Assembly (NCBI GenBank): GCA_030710605.1
Contig: CP092871.1
Coordinates: 64,871,887 to 64,935,886 of the forward strand
Reading direction: 5' to 3'
Source of the DNA: Cordylochernes scorpioides
Lineage: Eukaryota; Arthropoda; Arachnida; Pseudoscorpiones; Chernetidae
Length of the DNA stretch: 64,000 bases
The position numbers and the translations under genes are program-made. Below the pieces are notes generated by a model. The model had not been told where the DNA came from, did not search any database, and worked only from the letters and a program-made list of their open reading frames with translations. Of this stretch, positions 45,576-56,624 are shown in pieces (the first letter of the stretch is position 1; each line of letters begins with the position of its first letter).

Positions 45576-45948
45576 TGTCATAACCAAAAATGTACATAGC
45601 TTGTAACTGTAAATAATACATCGGCAGCTTGGCGAATGTTATGTACCTAAGCCCCGATAGGTGGCGCGCGCTGTCAGCTTGGCAAGTGTTATGTACCTAA
45701 GCTCCGATAGATGGCGGGCGCGCTAGGCGGGAAGTTTGTAAACAATAATCGCCATCTTGAGGGGTGGAGCCGATCGCCAGCCGTTTGGTTCTCTGACATT
45801 ACTTCCTTAATTTACCATTATTTTTATCCATTTAACTTAGTCTACCTCTATTTCTTTTTATCCCTCAAACTATTTAACTATTTAAAGTCATCTAATAAAT
45901 TATTATTTTATTCTATCCAAACGACTCCTCACCTTCATTACTGTGACA
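45576..45948 (+). repeat. G3 3' LTR
   Basis: It is 373 bases long. It follows a weak purine tract (gaaaaggggagtaa) and is flanked by atat. Substitutions from the 5' LTR include ggcgggcgcgc for ggcggggacgc and gagccgatc for gagtcgatc. Confidence 0.93.
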
Positions 45949-46551
45949 ATATATACTTAATTTATTATTAAAATTATAAAGTTTTAATAATAAATTAATT
46001 TTTGATTTGTACATATAATATCACTTTAGTAGGCAAAAAATAAACGAATGGAATATGGGTTTAAAAAATAAATTATGAGAAATCACATAAAGAATAAATT
46101 GAATAGCTAAAAATTAACATTTTAAAAATTACCAAAATGGAGAAAATCAATATAACATAGAATTGCGGGAGGATGGCATTCATGTACGGCTCTCCCAGAT
46201 TAAACACCTTTTTGGGATTTGCGACCGATCCCATAACTCCCCGAAACCACAGGTTGGTTTTGTTTGAATTTGACAAAACTGGATTTATCGCTAATTCCTT
46301 AACGCCTCCTTTATGTTTTGTACTCAGGTGTTAAGCCGAATTCATTGTTTTAATTCATTGTTAATATATGGGAGCGTTTACTCTTTTGGGCACATATAAT
46401 TATTCTTTATATATATTCAATATATATCATATATTTTTCACTTTTCGAATATGTTTATTGTTGTTTTTTAGTTATTTAGTGAATCGTTTTTAGAGATACT
46501 CATATACAATTAATCATTATGATTAAATAAGTAATATATATAAATAGTGCA
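45949..46551. other. AT-rich region with a short hairpin
   Basis: A hairpin with 17-base arms (ttaatttattattaaaa / ttttaataataaattaa) lies at 45958-46001. A short GC-richer patch at 46165-46265 (gtacggctctcccag, ccccgaaaccacagg) is unassigned. No gene is seen. Confidence 0.5.
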
Positions 46552-46825
46552 CTTTGACAAAATCAATGAAGGATCTAGGGCTAGGTTTCTTTTTACCATT
46601 TTTTATTTCTCGAGATTTCGGGTTAACATGTCCTTCAACACGGATACCTAGAAGTATTACTTCTAGCCAATTATATAATTATCTAGAATTATAATTAGAA
46701 GTGTTATAATTAGCTAGAAGTAATACTTATAGGTCTCCGTGTTGAAGGGCATATTAACCCTAAAGCTCGAGAAATAAAAAAAGTGTAAAAACAAACCTAG
46801 ATTTTTTTATTGATTGTGTCAAAGT
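46552..46825. mobile_element. Foldback element (arms about 115 bases)
   Basis: The left arm (46552-46667, from ctttgacaaaatcaat to agtattacttctagc) and right arm (46712-46825, from gctagaagtaatact to gattgtgtcaaag) are reverse complements with modest divergence. The spacer of about 45 bases is AT-rich. It is non-coding. It is probably a MITE or foldback element; no clear duplication was identified. Confidence 0.8.
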
Positions 46826-47559
46826 TTAAAAGCAGGAAATGATCTCTATTTTAATATATAGTGCAGAGAGTTTATAAATCTCGACATTTGACAAAACTAC
46901 GTACAGCAACCAGATTCTCCTTTTAAACATTTCTCCGCCTCACACGTAAGCCTCCGTCCCTACAATAACAACCTTTCTAAAATGGTCTCAAAGTAAGCTT
47001 ACGTTTCAATACGAATAAACAATTATAAAAATATTATTTTTATTGCACTTGATTTTTGTTAACTATCGATATATTTATTTCTAAAACCATTTTTACATAT
47101 AAATATACAAATATGGAAGATTGCCATTATTGCAATTGAAAACAAACTAAATAAACGTGAAAAAATAGTACAAATTTGACATTGTACTGGGATAAGGTTC
47201 ATAAATTTGAAAAATGGCATCTTCTCAACGATAAGGAGATGTCTTTTTCTTAAATAAACGCGTTGGGAATCGGTGGCGATGAAGGAAAATAAAGAAATAC
47301 TATGTGGCCTCTGTAATTGGTGAAGCAGCGAGGGACCAGAAATAATGGAGAAGACATATCCACTGGGACTTGTACGTCGTCAACAGGAGCGTTGGGCAAA
47401 TCTGGATTATTTTCTTTGTCACATTTTTCTATTTGAAGAGGGATAAACAAATAAAGATTTGCTCGACTTATTGCTATATAGTAGGAAAGATAGAATACAT
47501 ATGTGTATGTTGAAAAAAATATTCAAAAATAAAAATAAAATAGGTCAGGTGTTGATATT

Positions 47560-47680
47560 AAAAACATATTAGGCATATCCTGACCACTAACATGAGCGTT
47601 TCCACTAGATAGCGCTCTGCCATTTGAAAACCTCTATGTTAGTGGTAAGAATATGCCTAATTTGTTTTTAATATATATAT
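47560..47680. repeat. Foldback/MITE related to the Penelope-type repeats
   Basis: Inverted arms of about 38 bases (tattaaaaacatattaggca with the reverse of tgcctaatttgtttttaata, continuing through tcctgaccactaacat) flank a core tagatagcgctctgccattt. The core matches the nested repeat at 14115-14251 and the segment at 48783-48800. Confidence 0.75.
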
Positions 47681-47699
47681 TTATATATATGGTAATTTA

Positions 47700-48390
47700 A
47701 ACCAGCAACCCCATATTGTATATAACTTATAACAAGATTTTCATGTTGTATAATAGAAACACATCTGTAAATGATCATACGCATGATTGACATGTGTCAT
47801 TACATCATCATATGTATTGTACTTTGTACAAACTGAGGTTAATGAAACTCTGTAATAGATTAAGAGTTGGGCTGAAGCAAGAGATAGAAGTTATAACGTC
47901 TAAAATCGAGATAGATTTAGAATTCCCACAACAAGCTCTAAAAATGGAAACTGCCACGGCGCCAGTTTAGAATTTCACCAGACGATCCACCCTCTTCACA
48001 TCTGGTGAAATGCAATGCTCCCTTTCTCGGGAAAGATATATATAAGGCCCCCGTCTTAACTTATAAATACAGTCACTTGACCATCTGCGTGAGCCCTCGT
48101 CGGTTGTACCCCAGGTCCACCTCATCCACCATTTAGACCAGTAAAAACTCTTTCATCTCCATCTTTCGCTCCTAGCTCAACTTTTATCTGTTCACGGAAC
48201 TTTCTTAGTGCAACTGTGTCTTTGTTTTTTGTGTATGGACATTCCCAAGCTTTCCACTCTGCCTCGACCACGACTGCCTGTACTTTGTGAGAACTGTAAA
48301 AGGTCTTCCAAGGTGCAGAAGGTACTGGAAAACTCCCCATCCTGACTGTTTCTCTCGGCCAACACAGTATAGCGAGAGTTGACAGGGACT
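47700..48390 (+). repeat. R1 repeat, copy C
   Basis: It begins tggtaatttaaacc and follows copy A closely up to about 48282, then continues with the tail seen in copies B and D (tgtgagaactgt, aaggtgcagaaggtactgg) to tttctctcgg. It departs from them after about 48358, so the right end is unclear. The TATA box lies near 48040. It contains no GC-rich ORF. Confidence 0.8.
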
Positions 48391-48479
48391 CACACCATAG
48401 CTTAAGTCGACTGGATACCTCACCACATTTATAGTCGACAAGATTCTACAAGAGACAACAGGACCTCACCATTTATGCC

Positions 48480-48840
48480 AGGATATGCCATTTTTAATAA
48501 TGATTTCAACACCTGATCTTTTCCTCTTTTATTTTTTTCTTTCGTTTTTTCATGTGCTAAGCGTATTTACGCAAGTTTGGCCTTACATACACATTTCTTG
48601 ATTTCTCAGCAAGCTACTGGCACCAGAAAATATTTTTTGGTCGCAGTGGTTCAGCCTACTCCACGCTGACGAGCGCCAAAAGCGCGAAACGCGTTCGTGG
48701 ATGGCTTTTACTGATTTATCAAGAAATTGGGTTGGCCAAATATCAGGGAACAGGCTGAATCAATGTTTAGTTGATTTCTGTTCCACCAGATGGCGCTCTG
48801 CCTTCTGTAAAGCACAAGTGCTCTTGGTCAGGATATGCCA

Positions 48841-48860
<20 letters not shown>
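48480..48860 (+). repeat. Penelope-type terminal repeat with hammerhead
   Basis: It runs from atttttaataatgatttcaa through a T-rich block, tttacgcaagtttggcctta, ttcttgatttctcagcaa, the hammerhead at 48661-48700, gattatcaag-like words, and the ggccaaatatcagggaacag...ccaccagatggcgctctgcc part to an AT microsatellite. It shares words with 14115-14310, 34090-35175, 47560-47680 and 61138-61221. A reverse-transcriptase fragment lies about 100 bases downstream. Assignment to Penelope-like elements is inference from that RT and the ribozyme. Confidence 0.65.
48661..48700 (+). ncRNA. Hammerhead ribozyme candidate HH4 (best preserved)
   Basis: Every part is in order. Stem I is CCACG (48661-48665), followed by the core CTGACGA (48666-48672). 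Stem II is GCGC-CAAAA-GCGC (48673-48685), followed by the core GAAA (48686-48689). Helix III is minimal: C48690 faces G48693, and the conserved A faces T48694. The cleavage triplet is GTT (48693-48695), then the stem I partner CGTGG (48696-48700). This is a type I hammerhead with very short helix III, the form known in Penelope-like elements, which often works as a dimer. Predicted cut: after 48695. Confidence 0.75.
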
Positions 48861-48878
<18 letters not shown>

Positions 48879-48929
48879 GTAATTTTTTATATTTGGAAAA
48901 TAGAGGAAAAGTAAACTATTAAGAACTAC

Positions 48930-49560
48930 AGATTTTGAATTAATTTTCTTAAATTCAATTATATTCAAATTTACAATCAAAAACAAGGAGTACCTATGGG
49001 TACGTCATCGAGTCCATTATTGGCCAACCTCCTGTTATTTTGGTATGAGAGGGAATTATTTTCTCTTAACAAAGTTAACTGGTGGATGTTCCGATACGTA
49101 GATGACATTATTATATTCAATAATAACAAATTTTATAAAATTAATAGAAAAAATCTATCCTCCTTATCTAAATCTAAAAAATAATGAAAAACCAAATTTA
49201 ATCAAAAAGTCAACTTCCTCGATTTATACATAAATCTAAATGAAAAAAGCATAGAAGTATATGACAAAAGATCAAATTTCGATTTCAACATTATTAAATA
49301 TAATAGACAAGATTCAAATATATCAAAAAATTGCACCAAAGGTATCTATTTTGGACAATTTTTAAGATTCTACAGAATTAACAACAAATTAAACAACTTT
49401 ATAAGTAAAATTAAAAACTTAAATGACGAATTTCAAAAAAATGGATTCAGCCAAAATAGAATTTAAAAAATTAACATTTTAGCAATCAGAAAATATCTTC
49501 ACAAAAATAAATTCTCATACAATTTCAACTTCAATGACTTTAAAAATTCACTATGAGAAT
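48930..49560 (+). pseudogene. Reverse transcriptase fragment, probably Penelope-like
   Basis: The frame reads KQGVPMGTSSSPLLANLLLF, then FRYVDDIIIFNN with the catalytic YVDD near 49092. After two adjacent stops (49182-49187) it continues in the same frame: NFLDLYINLNEKS, VYDKRSNFDFNII, GQFLRFYRI. This PMGT...SPLLA / RYVDD / FLDL / YDKR pattern is that of a non-LTR-type RT; I favour Penelope-like from its place next to the hammerhead repeat. The N-terminal fingers and any GIY-YIG endonuclease are not visible. It is very AT-rich and decayed. Confidence 0.7.
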
Positions 49561-51932
49561 TTAATTAACTTTTGACCGATTATTCAAACTTGTACTGCGC
49601 TAACTTTTAAATCGAAAATTTATTTATAGACATTAACCGTTTCCCCCTGGGTGAGTAGAATTTGCTTGTGATGTTAATTGTAACATACATATATTGAATT
49701 TTAAGTTGATAACATGAACCGCAATTCAATACATTTAAATGAATGATCTACAATAATGTTAACAGCAATACTGACTTCAACTGAAACGCGCAATCTAAAT
49801 GCTACTTTCACTTGTAGACAATGATGCAACTAACAAGAGTCACATCATCTAACTCTCTTGATTTACTAACACTAACTACATTCTGCTAATCTAGATAATA
49901 AATAATTTAATTATAGATAAATACTCTTGAAATCAAAACATTCATAACGAATGCTATCACACTAATTAAGTGTACTTATAAGCTATTATAAATATTTTCA
50001 AAGAATTTTTTTTTTATTTTTCCACCTCATCTTTCTCTCCTTTCCTATTTTTTTAATTTCTTTTTTTCTATTTTTTTATTTTGTTGTTTGTGTTCCTTGT
50101 TTATTTTGTCTTCACTCCTTTTAAATGGACTTAGAACAAATAATGATTAAGATTTTAAATTAATCAAATAAAAAAAATCATCTACACTAATAGAAACTAT
50201 TAAATTAAATATTCTGAAACACCAATACCATACTGATAAGGCACAATTTGGATTATAGATTATAAACACAAGGTAACGGGACCGGGTCCGAGTGAATGAG
50301 TGGTGTGTGGCATTTCGGTAGCAGCGTTGTGGCCTTCTTCAGACTTGTCTGAAGATTGTAACGGCGCTGATGCCGAAGCGTCGCACATTGTTTATTTGTT
50401 TGGATTTGTTCTTTTTACCTTTGCTTACCAATACCATACCTTTATTTCTGTATTTTCTCTATTTCTTACTTTGTTTGATCCTTTAAATTTATACGATAAC
50501 TTTAGAATATGTTTTTCTCTCCTTATAGCATGCATAACAATTATCTATGCGTGTTCAATCTTTATAAAGGGGGGTATAGAGAATGAACATTCAATCTAAT
50601 TGATATGAAGCATTAAAACTTAAATTCCTAAACTTCCTTATTTAGCAGAAATAACAGGTACTGGTCCACATATATTATACTTAAATAAAAAAGTATAGAT
50701 AGGACTACATATAGAATACACGGTACCGTTAGGACCAATTCAAATGAATTGATGATGTGAGTTATTATGGGAAAGCATTTTCACCATCTTCAGACAAGGG
50801 ACTCATGTCTTTGTCTGATGAAGCTGATATTTCCATTTATGGTATGACGCACATTCTTAACTTGTTTGAATTTAATCGTACTTTCTTGTAGTTCCAATTA
50901 ATCCTTATCCTCTCGTACTACTAATATCTTATTATTTTTCTGCAGTCCTATTATTTAGAGTGTATGAACACAATTTGGACCATAATCTGAACCTACCAAC
51001 ATCAGACAAAGTTTATTTTTCTATGTTCTTTAATTTTAGATTTCCTGTTCCCTTGTCAACGCACATTGTTAAAGGCTTGGGATATGATCAAATTTTCCTG
51101 TATTTGTAATAATCATTTAACTGTATTACTAATTTCTTATCAGTCTCTTACTGTCCTTATACCCAAAAAGAATAAACACAATTTGATTTAAAGTTTAACA
51201 CTAAAGGAAAAGTATGTATCAATCTGATTAAGTCTAGGGAACCGAATAAATTTAACTTCTGAACTGGAAAAAAAAAAAACATTTTTTGAGTTAGGTTTGA
51301 AAGTGCAGAAGATGATACTGTCTTAGTTCATTAGTTTATTTATGTAGTATCTAAGGCTCAGCTATTACCCTATCTCCGTTCCAACCTAAATTTGCTTTCT
51401 ATTTGGTCGAAGAGGCATGGTTTGGCAGTAATGGAGTAAGGGCCGAAACTGCTGCTCAGGTCTTCATCTGAAGAGGCCCGCCTGAGTACCATCCTCTTTC
51501 CATCTGGTCTAACCTTTATGGTTTTCAATTGGTCTAACCCTTAAGGTTTTCATCCTTCCTAATTTAATATATTATCTTATATCGTGTCCTCCACATTTAA
51601 ACTAGATTGTCTTTAAAATAAGCTTACAAAAAAAAATCACAAAAATCTATCTTCTTTCATCAAGAGAAAAAAATAGAGCAAAAAATACTTCTCTCTCTCT
51701 AATTAGCTTTATTTTATATTTGGAAAATTATTATCATGGTTCTGTCTTTGCTCTTCTCTTTAAAACTTTCTCTTCGCTTATTCCTTTTTTTCACCCAGCC
51801 TATGACGCGTAACTGCCGATGCTTTGCTGGTGTTACTTTTTTTTTAAATATATAATCTAACTAATTATTTATTACAAAAAATTGAAAAAGAAAACATCAC
51901 ACATTTAAATAAATAAAAAGAAATATTAATAT
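49561..51932. other. AT-rich region with three related short palindromes
   Basis: No gene is seen. Palindromic segments at about 50290-50390 (centre ttcagacttgtctgaa), 50755-50850 (centre cagacaagggactcatg) and 51390-51520 (gggccgaaac, tctgaagaggccc) share CTGANGA-type words and similar spacing. They may be remnants of one repeat family. Confidence 0.45.
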
Positions 51933-52122
51933 TGTTGGTTGACAAAGAATAACTTCCGTGGGTACAAGGATCTTTAGGACTTTATTTAAGCCTAATCGAT
52001 AAAATGATTACAGAAGAGTGCAAAAAAAAATAATACAACAATAAAGAAAACAGCAGTTACAAACTCACCAACTGCAGAATAGTGAAGGAATGCAGGCGCA
52101 GAACAGGAGACAGAAGTTGGTA

Positions 52123-52147
52123 GAACTTTCTAGAATCTTCCAGGAAG
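52123..52147 (-). promoter_or_regulatory. Heat-shock element array 2
   Basis: GAACTTTCTAGAATCTTC gives four perfectly spaced GAA/TTC units, followed by a GGAA. It lies on the transcribed side of the TATA box in LTR orientation, so its role is less certain than that of array 1. Confidence 0.7.
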
Positions 52148-52407
52148 TACACCGGCCACGGCCGTAAGCAGCAGTCCGACCTCTTGAGACAGCAGCTTGC
52201 TTGGAGTACACCACGTAGCTTCGTTCTTCTACTACTTCTTATCTTTCTTCCCCCCGGCATGAGTTTCTCATCCCTATATATCCTGGAGTAGATCTTTCCA
52301 GAACGGTCATGGTTCGTCAGTCAATCAGAAAACCGCCAGCACCAAGTCTTGCGCAATCGCTTTAGATTGGTCAATCAGTTGTCTTTCGCTTTTTCTACAT
52401 TATTCTT

Positions 52408-52441
52408 GAACGTTCTAGAACATTCTCTTTCTATTCTAGAA
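52408..52441 (-). promoter_or_regulatory. Heat-shock element array 1
   Basis: GAACGTTCTAGAACATTC (52408-52425) contains four perfectly spaced alternating GAA/TTC units. TTCTAGAA (52434-52441) adds two more. Three units suffice for HSF binding in animals. The array is upstream of the TATA box in the LTR's own orientation. Confidence 0.8.
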
Positions 52442-52474
52442 TGTGCTTTTCTTTCTACGTAACAATATGTATAC

Positions 52475-52875
52475 ATATGCTTTTGGTCAGAAAAGGCCTT
52501 CATTATTTTTAATATCAACACCTGACCTTTTTATTAATTTTCTTCTATTTTTTTCATATATATATTATAATCTAAAATACAATTATTTTATTTTTTTAAA
52601 AACATATATTTTATTTTCATTCATTGATTGTTTTACATATTTGACCATAGATTGTTGTAAATATGTAAAGTTAGCACTACCTATTTTTTAAAATCACGAA
52701 TATAGAATTCATTTTATAAATTTTATATTACTGTGATAAAAATAATTTTATGTGCAATTTGCTTCAAGTGATTCAAAATAAAAATCTGCTTGAAAGGTAA
52801 ATAATTATCTTTACTTTTCCACGACTGCACCTATTTTCAACAACAAAAAAACAAAAAATAATTCTAATCTCAATA
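52475..52875 (-). repeat. AT-rich repeat R3, copy 2 (inverted)
   Basis: It is the reverse complement of the R3 copy inside Helitron H1 (14300-14640). Matching landmarks are tccacgactgcacctatttt, attcattttataaatttta, and ttgattgttttacatatttg. It is preceded by tttttaatatcaacacctga, the same lead-in as at 14245. Confidence 0.78.
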
Positions 52876-52891
52876 TATATACTCGTATATA

Positions 52892-53583
52892 TGGTAATTT
52901 GGGCCAACAACCCTATATTGTATAATACTTATAACAAGATTGTCATGTTGTATATAGAAACACATCTATAAATAATTATACGCATGATTGACATGTGTCA
53001 TTGCATCACCATATGTAATGTACTTTGTACAAACTGAGGATGAATAAATAAAACTATGTAATAGATTAAGAGCTGAACTAAGCAAGAGATCGTGATAGAA
53101 ATCCAACAACCCTAAAAAGGAATTTGGCAGCCCGTTGCCATCAGGTCCAAAGGGTGTAGAAAATACCGCAGACACCCCACGCCCTTTGCACCCGTTCAAA
53201 GTCCAAATTCTCGCATGTCTCCCCCCCTCGGCAAGGATATATAAAACATCCGCCCTAGCCGAAATAATATTATCTTCACCATCAGCGTGAGCCCTCGTCG
53301 GTTGTACCCAGGACCACCTCATCGACCATGTAGAACAGTAAAAACTCTTCTATCTCCATCTTGCTCTTAGCTCGACTCCTATCTGTTCACGGAACTTTCC
53401 TACTACAACTGTGTCTCTTCGTTTTTGTGTGGACATTCCCAAGCTTTCCACTCTGCCTCGACCACGACTGTCTGTACTCTGTGAGAACTGTTAAAGGTCC
53501 TCCAAAGTGCAGAGAGGTACTGGAAAACTCTCCACGCCCTGACTGTCCCTCTCGGTTACTACAGGTTTGACCCTCGGTTACCA
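52892..53583 (+). repeat. R1 repeat, copy D (full unit)
   Basis: It runs from tggtaatttggg to ggttacca, 692 bases, the most complete unit. The TATA box (tatataaaac) is near 53236, the leader gcgtgagccctcgtcggttg near 53286, and the tail tgtgagaactgttaaaggtc near 53479. Flanking four bases (tata, taca) are close to a duplication but not exact. ORFs on both strands in the tail have no recognisable domain. Confidence 0.82.
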
Positions 53584-55330
53584 TACATATATTTGTGTAT
53601 GTGTGTGTGCGTGTGTGTGTTTAAAAAAGTAACCTTCCATTTTAAAATGCTTTAAAACAATGTATTTTGTTTTTCACCCCAATAAAAGTGTATTGTGTAT
53701 GTAACTCCAATAACTCCAAAAATTCCATTAGAATTTCCGAGGTTCTATTATTATTTCCTCAACCTTTTCTAGTGTGAATGTATTAACCGATAAGCTTGGA
53801 ATATTTTTATTGTTAGCGTCATTCGCATTCTGTTCAAATCTTGGCTAATCTGCTTTTTCTCATTGAATTTCCATGTTGAATATAGGGTTGTAGTTGACTA
53901 TTGTTTAATTATTAATATTATCGTAGAGGGTGATCAGAACATTAGGATAATTTGTTGTGTACGCCAATCTCATTATAGTTGTAAGAGCTTTTTAATTTAT
54001 CGATGACAATAAATTACACTGGCATTGCTGCATGTTGGTATTTTATTATTGTGTATAATTAGATTAGTTACATCGCGATAATAGGAAATATTCTTTGGCC
54101 GTTGCAATTTGTCTTCAAATCATACTATAACGGAGAGAGATCTCCGATTAAATTATTCGCATAGAATCAAAGGTGTATTCCTAAAATTGAGTATTAATTA
54201 TTTAAATATTGATTCGTTGTCTTTGTTTAGGGATGGATTTATGTATATGTTAGGAATTATTATATATATTTTTTGCTTTAGTGTAAACTATAATAGTTAT
54301 TACGAAAGAATTTGTGAATTGTGTAATTAATTTCATTTGAAGACTATTATTATTGGCAATAATAGCTGTATCTACACTTGAGTGTTCTCAATTTGATATT
54401 TCTTAGCTGACCATGGAATAATTACTTCTCCATCAATTGTATAGGGTCCTTGTACTAAATTTATATCTGCTGTCTTAATTTCATTGAAAGTTCAAAGTTC
54501 GTTTATAGATATAATGCATTTCAGCGAATTTTGTTGTACTATTTTAATATTAAATTGCATATTATAAAAATAGAAAAAATCAGGAAAAAAATGATTTATT
54601 ATGCCATATAATTGTTTTGACTTTCTATCTCTGGACTTTTGTAATCAGTTCGTTGTATTATTAAATTGATTTACTTACTGTAGATAGGGCATTCTCTTGA
54701 ATTAGGTTTTTGTTATAAATTTCTATTTTTAAAATACGGATGTTTTGAGAAATTGCAACATTTCATATTGCTAGGAGCATTGGTGTTGGCCCTCCAGACC
54801 GCATTTGATACATTTTTATTTTATTTTGGGGTACTTGTTATCGTGATGGTTAGGATTGAACTCAAAGAAATTCTGGCATTGATTCACCAGTATTTTATCC
54901 CGTACTTTACAGCGTTGAATGTCCGTATGTATTTTGTTATTTCTATTGATAATTTGGTACACTCGCGGAGAAAACTCTCAACACGATGTCATGTTCTTGC
55001 CTATTGGATTTGATAGGAAATATTATCACAATTTCTTTTTCACAGTCATTCAGTTCTGAATTCATCTCACATATAATAGTTAACAAATTAACTATGTCAG
55101 TAATTTTATTGACTGATTTGATAACCACTGTTGGGTCTCGCAACTTAGGTCTGTATATTTTACGCGAAGGCTAAAAAGGTTATTACAAAGGATAATATGC
55201 AAATTAGTATAAGCAGTCGTTTCCCAAATACTCAATAATGTTATATTAGACAAGTTAAGTATTTTAAAACATTAAATTAAAATATTTAATAATGAATAGA
55301 ATAAAAGTTAAGAGAAGGGGAGTTACTACA
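53584..55330. other. AT-rich region, GT microsatellite, no sure gene
   Basis: A GT-rich microsatellite lies at 53592-53622. From 54380 to 55180 the minus strand has scattered open stretches (for example YTIDGEVIIPWSAKKYQI near 54440) that could be an old coding remnant, but stops are frequent and I cannot assign a family. Confidence 0.4.
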
Positions 55331-56187
55331 TCCCTATATATATAAAAGTCAGTGTATGTATGTATGTGTGTTTCTATGTCGGCTATACACGTCCACAATA
55401 CGTAACTAATCTGACTGAAATTTCAACAGTATATATATTAGAATCTGGAAAAACTTAAAGTGAAAATTTCAGGTCTCTATCCCGAATATTCTTCGAGTTA
55501 TTTGCAAATTGCGTTGCAAATTTGCCCTTTCGCTCGCAAGCAGCGCCTCTAGCGGTGAAGATGGGAAGTAATATCAGCTGACCTAATGTACATGTAAAAC
55601 GTGTTTTAACAGGACATAGAGAAAAATCTGGAAGAGATATTTTTCGCATTTTTAGGCAAAAAAAAATGAAATTGACAGGTTCTGGGCATTAAAAGTTGTT
55701 TTTTAGTCAGAAAATAATTATGACAATATTGCTGTATTATGTTTGATTATCAGATACAAAATTATATCGGGAAAAATTCCAAAAAGCAGAGACCACGGGT
55801 GAACCAGTTCATATTTTTGTACGCAGGAACAAAATTCTAACAGAAAAACATTCATTCGAGCAGAAGACACAAAGCCAGATCCTCTCTCTATAAAAATATC
55901 GCTTCTCAGACACAAAGTTTGGAGCGGAACGTTTCACAAGAGTGACATCTACGGCGCCAATTTATAATTGTAACGAATAGTATTTGAAAATCAAAATAAT
56001 ATAATTTTCAAATATCGTTGTGAAAATTTACATATTCATTTTTATATTTTAAAAACACAGAGAGTTAGGAGCGGGACGTTTCACAAACGTGACATCCACG
56101 GTACCAATTTATAATTGTAATGAATAGTATTTGATTAAAAACATTTAATCGGGTAAAACCCGGGCGTTGCCCGGGTCATTCGGCTAG
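55331..56187 (+). mobile_element. Non-autonomous Helitron H3
   Basis: It starts TC (55331) after A, then cctatatatataaaagtcag. It ends with hairpin cccgggcgttgcccggg, cattcgg and CTAG (56184-56187) before T. It matches H1 closely at both ends but lacks H1's internal insertion. Its 3' part is duplicated: ggagcgg(g/a)acgtttcacaa occurs near 55920 and again near 56072, as if one copy ended inside another. There is no protein gene. Confidence 0.88.
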
Positions 56188-56284
56188 TAGTCAAATATAT
56201 TTAAAACAGTTTTTCTAAAATATGAACTCTATATAACGCGCCCATTTCTTTCACGAATAAAATATTTTCGACTGTGTTTACTGT

Positions 56285-56400
56285 ATTGATAAAATATTGC
56301 GACGGCCTGACTCATCATCGGTGAACCCTCCCAGCTGGGAGGGTTCAATGAAGATGAGTCAGGTCCTTCCAAAATTCTATCATTACAGCAAACGCCGCCG
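56285..56400. repeat. Foldback hairpin
   Basis: Arms meet at ccctcccag/ctgggaggg (about 56329-56347). Outward pairs are cctgactcatc with gatgagtcagg and, less well, tactgtattgataaaat with the 56376-56390 sequence. The motif ggtgaaccctcccag is shared with the larger foldback at 59985-60550. Confidence 0.78.
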
Positions 56401-56624
56401 AAAATTGTTCTAATGTATTTTCAAAAGAAATAGTCGCGTTATAAATAGTTAATAACATGTTTTCTAACAGAGAGATATGTTAGTAGGGTCAAATCAAATA
56501 AAATTGTTTTTAAAAGTGAAAATAAAGATATACTTGTGGTTTGAAATGCATAATGTATATTTTATTATTCAAGTAAATATAATGTTTATAAAATTACTTG
56601 GAACTAGCTTGGCCACTTTAGCAG

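Larger units (their letters stand above)
35360..45948 (+). mobile_element. Gypsy LTR retrotransposon G3, interrupted by G2
   Basis: LTRs of 373 bases (35360-35732, 45576-45948) differ at roughly eight or nine positions. The target duplication is atat (35356-35359, 45949-45952). The G3 pol frame is split at the codons for CSYYRRF by G2 (38537-43710) and reads on directly after it. Gag and pol carry many stops and frameshifts. G3 is older than G2 by both LTR divergence and nesting. Confidence 0.94.
51933..52464 (-). mobile_element. Solo LTR with heat-shock elements
   Basis: It has TG...CA ends (tgttggttg to ctacgtaaca), 532 bases, flanked by atat (51929-51932, 52465-52468), with no internal region nearby. 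On the minus strand it has heat-shock-element arrays near the start, a TATA box (ggatatataggg, complement of 52273-52283), then an AATAAA (complement of 51981-51986) toward the end, which gives the order U3-R-U5. It is a solo LTR left after recombination between two LTRs of an unknown element. It is GC-richer than the flanks. Confidence 0.85.

Noticed and set aside
54380-55180. An envelope-like or other coding remnant on the minus strand
   Set aside because: Short open stretches exist, but I see no diagnostic motif and stops are frequent.
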